Origin: Euprymna scolopes
Lineage: Eukaryota; Mollusca; Cephalopoda; Sepiida; Sepiolidae
DNA length: 28,853 nt
Assembly (NCBI GenBank): GCA_024364805.1
Contig: CM044502.1
Location: forward strand, 87,228,432 to 87,257,284
Reading direction: 5' to 3'
In this document: positions 20,330-28,853 of the stretch, piece after piece
How the letters are laid out: each line of letters begins with the position of its first letter
How positions within the stretch are numbered: position 1 is the first letter of the stretch
Notes under the pieces: generated by a model
The model's database searches: none
What the model saw: only the letters and a program-made list of their open reading frames with translations
What the model was told of the DNA's origin: nothing
Position numbers and translations under genes: made by a program

Positions 20330-20623
20330 CGAGAGACGCAATTTTAATAAAAAAAAATCTCCAAATTACTGATTTTGAAAGCATGAGTAAAAACAGGTAC
20401 AGTTTAGCTGAATGTGGAAATCATGAACCGAAAGAAAAATCACTACCGCTTCTGTTTGGCCAACTAGCTTTGTAAATAAATAATACATAAACGAGTTGGT
20501 TTTGTGCTCAACTAGTGATTAATTAATTAACGGTTGATTTCATTGAAACAACCGTTCCAAATTTAGATCAATTGATATTAAATACGGCTTACGTTAAAAG
20601 ATTTGTATATAAGCGAGAAGTGT
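20328..20623. other. Short spacer, nothing recognised
   Basis: AT-rich, no signal found. Confidence 0.4.
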
Positions 20624-20695
20624 TGGGTTATAGCTCAATTGTAGAACAATCAACCGCACATTGAGAGGATATCGCAAAACGTAACGTAACATGCA
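20624..20695 (+). mobile_element. tRNA-Cys-like SINE head or pseudo-tRNA
   Basis: GGGTTATAGCTCAATTGTAGAACAATC-like order gives a clear A box (TAGCTCAATTG, 20631-20641) and the anticodon arm CAACCGCACATTGAGAGG resembles the tRNA-Cys arm GACTGCAGATCGAGAGG. The T arm (GGATATCGCAAAACGTAAC) has lost the B-box consensus and no acceptor stem closes. It is therefore a tRNA-derived repeat head or pseudogene, not a gene. The body is not delimited. Confidence 0.4.
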
Positions 20696-21612
20696 GTTGC
20701 AGCCGAGACTGAACTCACTATACGAATCTGCAGTGTAATTCAAATCTTATCCGTAGCTGACTACTTGATGCTTCGTTAGGGCTATCAAGCGTATTTTTTA
20801 GCGGTAGATGAGTTGTCTACCACGGCTTTGTAACCCCTCCCGTGGGAAGGTGGCTAGGACTCCTGTCTATCTGAATTCTTGGCTCGGGTAGTCTAGTCTT
20901 CTCTGAGGTTGTTACATGAAATCTGATATGCTGAAAGCGAATATCGAAGCAGCAGGCAGGAAGAAAGACAACTCATGTAGACTAATCCACAGTGTGAATT
21001 TCGCAGAATTATGTACAAATGTTTTTACAATTTATCATTCAGTTTTTTGTAAGATTTTTTTCAGAGTCTCAAATCTCTTCACAGATAGCGACAAACGGTT
21101 GGATGAGGAAGCTTGAGGGGTCCCCTCTCCAGGGAACGGCGGTTTTATACGATCTGTTCTCCCCGAATTCAACAAGCAATCTGTTTAATTTTAGAGCATA
21201 TCGGCTCAATGTGGGTGGGGTGGAAGTCTCTCCAGCCAATCAAATCAAAACCCCAACGATCTGAGACCCAATTCAAGACCAAATCGCATAACCTTAAGGT
21301 CAGCCATCACTCAGCCAGTACAACATGTTCTTCCAACACCCTCGCATTTCCTGTTCTTGAGTTTTTCCCAAATAACAAAATATCTCAGGTTTCTCCAACC
21401 AAAAAGCAAATATATCCATTTTGACAATGAATTAAAATATATCTATATTTATCCACCCTAAATTCCCGAGGCACCTGGATCGGTCAAAAACCTATCTCAG
21501 CGTAGTTCTAAAGCCCCTCAATGGGGAATTACGTCACGCTTAAGAGAGGCCCATCTTCCTCTGAGAGAAGGATAGACCGCATCAGTTAACCAACCTGGTA
21601 TTTTACCTCGCG
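20696..21612. other. Spacer, no gene recognised
   Basis: GC content is higher than its surroundings. Two C/G-rich patches (20832-20850 ACCCCTCCCGTGGGAAGG and 21115-21140 GGGGTCCCCTCTCCAGGG) look like hairpin-prone repeat bodies. Part of 21430-21612 may be the 3' body of the minus-strand 5S-derived piece. Forward frames of 66-103 codons show no domain. Confidence 0.4.
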
Positions 21613-21728
21613 GTACATGCAACGCCTCGCATTCCAACATTGTCACCCATCTGTTACTGACCAGGCTCAGCGTTGCTTAACTTCGATGATTGGCGATAAC
21701 CGGTGTGTCAACGTGATTGTGTCGTATA
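21613..21728 (-). pseudogene. 5S rRNA pseudogene or 5S-derived SINE head
   Basis: The minus strand reads TACGACACAATCACGTTGAC, then ACACCGGTTATCGCC, ATCATCGAAGTTAAGCAACG and GAGCCTGGTCAGTA, then GATGGGTGAC and TTGGAATGCGAGGCGTTGCA. This follows molluscan-type 5S from near position 4 to the 3' end at about 116 bases, with point changes and one small indel after GGTCAGTA. A-box (AAGTTAAGCAACG) and C-box (CCTGGTCAGTA) regions are kept. Lack of tandem copies, changes in paired positions and no T-run terminator argue against a working gene. It differs in body from the 5S-headed piece at 12699. Confidence 0.7.
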
Positions 21729-23148
21729 TCTCGAGGACATCTTTTCATACACCAAATCATAGAATTTATACGTGAAAGAGAACGATAATACAAAGATAAG
21801 CGAAATCGAACCAAGGAAAGTCAACAGAAGAAGCATAGATGAATATATATTACGCAAAATATTTTGGCATTTTAAAGATATACCATATAAAGACTACTTG
21901 AAGTATTTATACAACAGTAGACAGGAAAGCAAGTTGCTTAAATTCCCATGAGCGGAAGGAGGTGTTTTGAATGGGGGTAGAGATGTAAACACTACATCTA
22001 GCAACACGTTATCTTTTAACCTGTACATAACTATACATATATAAATAAACATATTTTTGTGTTCATTAATTATTAAAACAGATGTTTGTGAATAGCGGTT
22101 AATATTACATTGATTGGGAGATGTAATTGAGACCTATATAATCTATGCCAACTATGTCAGATGTCTATCGTAAATGATCTCAACCGAAATCATCTAACCC
22201 ACCGAAGGTAAACTTACTTCGACTGAAATTAAATTAACTATGATGAAATAGTCAATTTTAACTTGATTATCCCTCTACATACATACTTCCAATCTACTCA
22301 GTAGCTTTAATTACTTTCTAGACACCATCTCGGAGTATCGTCGGTATCTCTGTACACGGGTTTGTTAGGACTATCTAAAACGAGGCTCTTTCAACACACA
22401 AGTAAATACTAAATTAATATTTAAAATGACATAATATTCGAACCAAAATAAGTCCCCTCAACACGGATATACACTATATACGAGTAATAATCCAACCTCT
22501 GTTGGTGATGTTACCTAGAGTAAGATTCTGAAACTGAATATATTACCAAACTGTATTAATTGTTGTCGCGGAATCCATTAATATCAAGGGGGCATAAGAA
22601 ATATACACTATAGTAATATAGTTACCTGTTTAATTAGAGAGAGAAAAATGATTTATTTCTCTGTCTTAATGACTCAACGTTTGAGAGGTAAAAGAGAACT
22701 TTAGTTAAACACTGTTCATCTCATATAGAACTCAAATGAGAATATCGAGGCTCTCGGCGAGTTTGATCATGAAAATGTTAGAATCCGTCGAAAGTATCCC
22801 CTATAAACTGATCCCTAATTTAACTTTAACGTAATTTGTATGTAGAGGTACGGATGAATTGAACGAGTTCGTTTAATCCAGGACATTGACTGCGCTCCAA
22901 TAACTAGCATTCCTTAAGGCAGTTGTTTTTATTAGAGGAGACAATTATTCGGTTGACACCGCTAGCCGTATACGACTCTGGAACATGAATACAATTTAAA
23001 TTAAGTTCTGCATACAAATAATATAGCATTTTTGAAAGGAAAATATCAGTGAAAAAAGCGAATTTATACGGAACGTCGCATCCATCTCTTATTGTTGGGT
23101 TTACTTTACGTTAGTAATGGCTGTGTACGGAAGGGAAGGGTTTTAGAT
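21729..23148. other. Spacer, no gene recognised
   Basis: About 1.4 kb of AT-rich sequence without frames of note, RNA genes or repeat partners that I could see. Confidence 0.5.
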
Positions 23149-23802
23149 CCAGTTATTATGCTATATAGTTGTGGAGCAGGAGAAAGTATCTGTCATTTAT
23201 CTTTTTGTCGATCTCTCTATATATCTATGTGTACCTATCGATCTAGCTATCACGATCTAGCTTTCTAACTGGGGAGTTAGATAGGTAGATCAAGATAGAT
23301 CGATAGGTAAACAGATATATATAGAGATCGACAGATAGATAAATAACAGATAATTTATCCTGCTCAACAACTACATATTCTAAAAATAACTGGCCGAAAG
23401 GGCGTGTTTGTTGTCACGTGTTCAGGTTTGCTGGACATAGAGTCAAGTTGGAATTTGGACGCTGAGAAGAGCGGATGGGTTAATGTTGGGAGGAAACTGG
23501 CGTGGCTCAAAATTGGAGACTAGAATTGATCAACCAAGCAAAGTATTCACTTTCCATTCTTCTGTGATATACATTTGAAAAGTAAATAAAAAATATATAA
23601 AACCAACCATCATCTTGCAGTGAAATGCATTCGTTCAAACAGTTTCCAAGTTCCCTTCAAGAACATATGAATTCCAGGTGAACTACAAGACGAACGACGC
23701 AGTTGAAAGGTTGAAAAGGTATGTCAAAATACATGTATGCGTTTATGCTACGTCTGACACACACGCACACAACACTTTTAGACGATCACGGAACATAAAT
23801 AG
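23149..23802 (+). repeat. Dispersed repeat family, copy 2, with palindromic head
   Basis: Collinear with 15645-16250: GTTTGCTGGA, CAAGTTGGAATTTGGAC, GGGTTAATG, TCACTTTCCAT, AAGTAAATAAAAAA, ACCAACCATCATCTTG, TATGAATTCCAGGTG, AAGGTATGTC and GACGATCACGGAACATAAA in the same order. Its first 245 bases (23149-23393) form a palindrome: CCAGTTAT...TAGTTGTGGAGCAGG..TATCTGTCATTTATC faces GATAAATAACAGATA..CCTGCTCAACAACTA...ATAACTGG, with almost no spacer at about 23270. Copy 1 keeps only traces of this head. No protein or known family identified. Confidence 0.78.
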
Positions 23803-24422
23803 ACTGCAAGCGATAAGTTAGTGTTCAGATAGTGAATAATATACACAATAGACATTTAGGAACACAACACACAATAACACGACGTATATATCAACACCAC
23901 AACATAATAATTACAACTGAAATGTTGTACATCTAACTCACTGCATTTCTTTTGCTTTAGTTTATAGTTTATTTTTATACTTTCCTTGTTATGGAATAGA
24001 TACCAGAATCAGTTATAGAAGTTGTACAACAATCTGTTTCAGTCTTGTAGATTAATAAACTAAAATATTCGGATCAGTTGGTGCACCTGCTCAACGTTGT
24101 CTGAAAGTCACCTTACTTTTGCTCTTGCTTTGCTTCTTTTTTATGCTGTTTTCCTCTTTACGAATGGATATTATTTTCAAATATAATTTTGAAAGATAAA
24201 TTTAATTGATAAACTGTCTACGGATAATGAAATTATTTTTAATTGTAAAACTATAACAAATTCTGATAAGATAATGTTGTTTCTATCAGTTTTTAACTTA
24301 CATTGTAAATATTTATAGAAGTTTCTTTATATAAATGGCCCCCGGTGAGTTAAAACTTTAATAATTGATTATTCACTAAGAAATTGCATGCTTGCAAATT
24401 TCTCTCAAATGTCAAATCGTCA
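23803..24422. other. AT-rich spacer, nothing recognised
   Basis: No repeat partner or coding signal seen. Confidence 0.45.
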
Positions 24423-24804
24423 TGTAACACATGGGTAACAGCAGCATTTCATGGCCCGAAATGACGTCACGGCGAAAGAAAGCGATGGCAAACAAGCGGA
24501 ATGAAATTTTGAAATCATGTCGTAGTGACAGCGACCGGAAAGTATATGCCGGCGTTAGATAGTTGTGTAACCCGGTAGCAGCAGGAGAATGTGGAAAGAC
24601 ACGTGTCAAGACGGCAGAGTTTCGTTAATCATATGGCAGACGAAAGGAACTTAAAAAACATGATAAAGATGTGCCTTGGAGAGTACCGTTAATAAATACC
24701 TTTTGTTAAAACTGGGGGAAAAAAACTCATGTCAATTTTCTTTCCTTTGTTTCCTTCCATAGAACGTTATTGGGTCTGACTGAATATGTAACAACCATGT
24801 TACT
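24423..24804 (+). mobile_element. LTR-like repeat, copy 1
   Basis: About 382 bp, starting TGTAAC and ending near GTTAC, collinear with 27253-27643. Shared blocks include CAGCAGCAT, TGAC.TCAC, GCAGAGTTT, a conserved GTACCGTTAATAAATA with a poly(A) signal-like AATAAA, TTTCCTTTGTT and TTGGGTC. Short TG...CA-type ends, a single AATAAA near the 3' third and no coding content suggest an LTR of unassigned family. Old and diverged. A non-LTR dispersed repeat is the alternative. Confidence 0.4.
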
Positions 24805-27252
24805 TATACATTATTTGGTTCCGTAATGACTAAGACTTTTTCATAAACAGTATTTAAGATAAAAACAAAAAATGGAAAACCAGTTACCACCTGAGAGAAT
24901 GCAATCTCAAAGAAAGGCAGAAACAACGAACCAAGCCAAGAAGGAAAACTCGGAAAACAAAAGAATTACACCGGTCTATTTCTGCTTTATTTTCAAAGTT
25001 TTCCCCTATTTTATCGATCATACTTTATTTGCGAAAGATGATAGAAATAGCGAAATTGTAAAGACAATAGTAAAAAATAAGTAGTTAATAAATAACATGT
25101 ATAGTAAAATGAACCAGGAACAATTATTTACGGAAATACTGACGAGTTTGAATTCACGAAAGCGGTTGGTAATGTGCTTCGATGCAGACCAACTCACACT
25201 TGAACAGCTACAGGTGATACACGTATAAAAGTTGGACAAGTGACCTGGAAATATTATTTTTTTGATTGATGGATCGTTTGAGCAAGATTAGTGCGACTTG
25301 CTCTATTGACTAACAGCTGTTGCGTGGGGACCTTTGATCACCGTCAACATTATCTTTAATGTTAAATACGAAAGTTTTCGTATTACGAATCGGTTATGCA
25401 ATATTAAAGGGGAAATGGTTTTATACGCAGATTTTTCGGTTTTAAATAGGACTTTAGAATTTAATCTTTAGACTTGAACATATTTATATTCTTGTAAATT
25501 TGAACTTGGGCTATTACAATGCTGTCCAACTCCCAGCTGAGAATACTACATATTTCCATTTTTATTTTATGGATACTTATAGTCTTAAATTACAAAAGAA
25601 TAAAAAGAGTTGCTTCAATTCTACACACAAGACATGCCAAGTGATTTTTTATCGATTTTATTTTTTATTTATCTGTAAGTTTTTAAACCATGTCTGTTGC
25701 ATTTACTTTTTTTCGGTATTTCGTTACTTGCGTTCTTTTAAATATAATACGGGACACAGAAATATTAATATTTAAAGTAATCTCTAATTTTAACAGTAAT
25801 GGCATGCAAAATCGCTTGGATGTCAAGTAAGACACTTGACGTGCACTGAACATTGTACTTTCATACTAAAATGAAGTTTTTTATAATCGTAATACGCAGC
25901 GGTTGCCTCGTCGTTATGGTAGAAAGATAAGTGTCCTCTAAACATTTACAATCTTAGCATACAGAAATGGAGAATGTTGATAATGACGAATTTGTTCATA
26001 GATAGTCCGAACGTTGCCAAGATTATTCGGACATGGAATTAGATTTCCCGGTAATGGAATGTAACTTAGCCATAAGATGTGAAGGGGACATGAAAGTTAT
26101 GCACGGTGGTTCAGAGGGTTCAGTTTGAGAGAGAAGGTTAGAAGAAAGTATGTTTAATAAATGAATAAACCGATGACACGTGTTGTATGGGAGGACTGCC
26201 GAAGATAAATAATAATGATAGACACTAGTATTGTTGGTAGTACTGGAATGTGACAAAACAGGACAATGCAATAATTGTTAAAAATATGTTGATATCCAAT
26301 TCAGTCGAAGGCACAGATAATGACTCCGACCCTTTGGGTCACGAGTCAATTGTAATTGGCTTGAATAATCTCGCCACACGGGGATGAGCAGTTAACAGAA
26401 AAATTAGCCGTAACCCTACTTAGAATAGATTGCTTAGAGTTGTCTCGCTACATAGCGTTAAGCAGCTAAGGGGTTAAATCCGTCGTAAGATTAAGCAAGA
26501 GGTTATGCTAACCAGTTTGGTCAGGGACTTTGGAGAGGAAGTTTTAACTAAAAGAAAACTATATGGAAATTGATGTGAGAATCTTTTAGGGGTGGAATAT
26601 TAATGTAATGGTTATTATGATGGATAATTAATAATCGAAAATGAGAAAAGATAGAATAAAAAAAAAACTTACAGGACCGAAAAAATCAACAAATGAATTT
26701 TGGAATACGATTAACAGTAAAACATATATGTTATGGAGACTGACGTGATAAGCAATAAACTAACTTCATTGCCAAAAGAAAAACGAGCCCAATAAACATC
26801 AAAGACTGTTTAATGAATTTGGACTTGGTCTTGCCTCGATTTAACAGGCTTTGTAACATATTGTAAATATTTAAAACTTTAACCTTAGTCAAGAAAGCTG
26901 AAACATTTCGGCCCTGATTAAGTAATTTCTGAAGGATAGAAAACTACCTTATCACTGTTTAAGCAGTGTATTTTTCCTCTTTCAACGTATGAACATTTGG
27001 TAGTTAAATATTTAGAAAATACGTTGTAATTGCCTTTTTACAAAATTCAAAAACAGGAAAAAATAAATAAACAAAGCAAATTTTGTACAGGGAAAAGTGG
27101 TAAAGAAAAACAACCGATAAAATGAAAAGGCTGAACACTAAGACAGTTTTTTTAATTTATTTATTGATTTTTAGTTTGAACTTTTGCGTTTGTTTCTTAT
27201 TTTCTTTTATTACCTTAGCGCAGATTTCTAGTAAAACAAAATTGCATGCGAA
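24805..27252. other. Region between LTR-like repeats, no gene recognised
   Basis: About 2.4 kb. The longest frames (82-91 codons) show no domain. Hairpins present: GTCAAGT/ACTTGAC (25822-25840), GAGCAAG/CTTGCTC near 25279-25302, and a two-step stem GACTC-GACCC/GGGTC-GAGTC at 26322-26347. If the two flanking repeats were ends of one element, this would be its interior, but I see no recognisable coding domain to support that. Confidence 0.4.
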
Positions 27253-27643
27253 TGTAGGATACGTATGCAGCAGCAGCATCATCTCATGTATGCAAATGCC
27301 TAATTTTTGGCGCGAAGTGACCTCACTACCAAGGAAGAAAAGGGAAATGCGGGGAGAGATTCTGTATTCCCGGCGACAGCACATGCCGTCCTGTGATAAT
27401 CATGTATCCTTGTGGCGGCACGATAAAACAGAAACGACGAGTCGAGAGGGCAGAGTTTAGTATACCACATGACACACAAGATGAGACAAAAAATTTCAGG
27501 CGTGGATTGACAAGTACCGTTAATAAATAGCTTTTGTTCAAACAAAAAAAAACGCGAGTCGAATTTATTTCCTTTGTTCCTTTTGCGACTGGCTTTGTAT
27601 AAAACGTGTTGGGTCCGAGTAAAAATGTAAAGACTAAGTTACA
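27253..27643 (+). mobile_element. LTR-like repeat, copy 2
   Basis: About 391 bp, starting TGTAGG and ending GTTACA, aligned with 24423-24804 across its length, strongest at AGTACCGTTAATAAATA (27511-27527). Similarity by eye is only moderate, so the two copies are old or from different subfamilies. No duplication of flanking bases was visible. Confidence 0.4.
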
Positions 27644-28089
27644 ACAAAGCCATGCATTCATCTTTTCCTAACTTAAAAAAAATGGCTTACTTATTTGCTA
27701 AGAAACGGTAACGCATTCTGGCGAATTCAATTTTGTAATTGTTGTTATGTTCTTAGTGCGTTGTTCATTTATCAACACATTAACGAAGGTGCTGACTTAT
27801 TATGTGCCGGCTTTTGATATGCAATAGATCTTAATGGTGCTAATTACATTATAAGCCATATCATCTACAATAATTACTTTTGATTTTTTTTATGAGATTT
27901 TATAAATTTCGTACTATTTCTCGATATTGAATATTTGATTTCAATAAATTATGGACCAATAGTAAATTAAGAAAAATATGTGTAAATCACACAGAGACGT
28001 GAAATACACATACACATACAAGCATACACCAGAAGTGATCACGGATTTATATTAATATTATACAACAAATGTGATTGAAGGATATTGCG
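27644..28089. other. AT-rich spacer, nothing recognised
   Basis: No repeat, RNA or coding signal seen. Confidence 0.45.
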
Positions 28090-28126
28090 ATCTCCCTCCT
28101 CCTCCTCCTTCTCCTCACCTCCCCCG
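28090..28126. repeat. Pyrimidine-rich (CTC)n tract
   Basis: CTCCCTCCTCCTCCTCCTT and CTCCTCACCTCCCCC form a nearly pure pyrimidine strand, of the type able to form triplex DNA. Confidence 0.9.
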
Positions 28127-28307
28127 AGGCGTCTGTTCATAAATGTTCGATTAAGCAACAGATTTTCAGATTAGAATTTAAACCCAAATCCCGAAGCATG
28201 CCTACTAATAGTGCAACAGTACATGTGTCAAACTGCCGAACACTTTTATGAGAAAAAAAACAAAATACATATTTGGCTCGGGAGTTGACCATCGGGGAAA
28301 TTGGTAA

Positions 28308-28522
28308 GCATCTTTGAATATTTATATGAGCGAATGAACGTTCATTTCTCTCTCTAAGTTTTTTTTTGTTTTTACAAAAAGAACCAGAACAGTGCTGGTG
28401 TTAGCGTTTATTAATATTTATCTATTCTGAAAAGTGGTTAGACTCTTTGAATAATTATGTGACCGAGTGAACGTTCATTTCGCAATGTAAGCTTAATGCA
28501 TATTTTTCAATTCTGAAAAAGA
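28308..28522 (+). repeat. Diverged direct repeat, ~130-bp period
   Basis: CTTTGAATATTTATATGAGC with GAATGAACGTTCATTTC recurs as CTTTGAATAATTATGTGACC with GAGTGAACGTTCATTTC, and both are followed by a T..ATTCTGAAAA block. Each unit holds the perfect palindrome TGAACGTTCA. Confidence 0.75.
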
Positions 28523-28853
28523 AATAACAACTCTTAATAAAAATCCCACTTATAAAACTTTAGCAAACAGTTGTAGAGATCTGGTCTCCAAAAATCAGTT
28601 AATAAACTGGTCTAAATTTATAGAATGGTTGACCGCATGTCAAACAGCACTGGTCTGGACTAAATGGTGACTGAAAGCATACCGCAAAAAACTTGAGGAA
28701 AATATACTATAATACTAACAGAATAGGTCCATCTAATCTCTTCTCTTCTCTATATAAATAAAATGAACTCATTTTTTCCCGTCTGCTTTTGACATTGACA
28801 GGATTAAAAATCTAGATATTTCATGCAAATATAATATTCACAAACGGCAGAAC
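28523..28853. other. AT-rich end of window, nothing recognised
   Basis: No gene or repeat seen up to the window edge. Confidence 0.4.

Noticed and set aside
20624-20695. Functional tRNA-Cys gene
   Set aside because: The T arm and acceptor stem do not pair and the B box is lost, so it is kept only as a tRNA-derived repeat head.
25109-25228. 39-codon forward frame MNQEQLFTEILTSLNS...
   Set aside because: Protein-like in composition but short and without a known domain; chance is not excluded.
26885-26930. GAAACATTTCGGCCCTGATTAA resembling Penelope terminal motifs
   Set aside because: The two motif halves are in the wrong order and no stem II can be drawn.
1-28853. CRISPR array, operon or bacterial promoter
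   Set aside because: The sequence is eukaryotic in character; no regularly spaced repeats with unique spacers were seen.

Overview
This looks like non-genic DNA from an animal, most likely a cephalopod mollusc (octopus-like). The reasons are high AT content, many (TA)n, (TG)n and (AG)n tracts, mariner relics of the GVQW3/Mos1-like type that I recall as abundant in octopus, a Jockey/CR1-group LINE, and 5S rRNA-derived pieces close to molluscan 5S. The organism call is an inference. I find no host protein-coding exon that I can defend; nearly all open frames are short, lie in simple repeats, or belong to dead transposons.

Layout. 1-1640: AT-rich, nothing recognised. 1626-1720: octamer plus TATA promoter-like stretch. 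1745-2400: mariner relic (+). 2640-3490: higher-order array of two diverged ~150-bp units. 4085-4985: dead Tc1-like transposase (+). 5139-5221: (CT)n(AT)n. 5321-5602: long foldback whose arms carry a hammerhead-like motif. About 5640-8830: block with strong G-over-C strand skew, content unknown. 9386-10292: ~18-bp minisatellite open in all three forward frames. 11285-11355: tRNA-like SINE head (-). 11797-12460: second mariner relic (-). 12699-12890: 5S-headed structured retroposon (+). 12989-13205 and 14013-14250: two copies (-) of a short family headed by U2 snRNA sequence, the second with a perfect 19-bp target-site duplication. 15314-15621: hAT-like MITE. 15645-16250 and 23149-23802: two copies of an unnamed ~600-bp dispersed repeat. 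17582-17955, 18005-18106 and 18107-19863: three pieces of one LINE group, two antisense 3' ends and one sense reverse transcriptase region. 19880-20326: microsatellites with a strong Z-DNA-type tract. 20624-20695: tRNA-Cys-like head. 21613-21728: 5S pseudogene (-). 24423-24804 and 27253-27643: two LTR-like repeats, same orientation. 28308-28522: diverged direct repeat.

The most notable content is a collection of retroposons headed by three different small-RNA classes (U2, 5S, tRNA) beside a LINE of the kind that could supply mobilisation machinery. The U2-headed family is the best candidate for something little described: both copies keep the U2 branch-site-recognition region, both share a related body and tail, and one is flanked by a clean duplication. 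No genes here form an operon or pathway.
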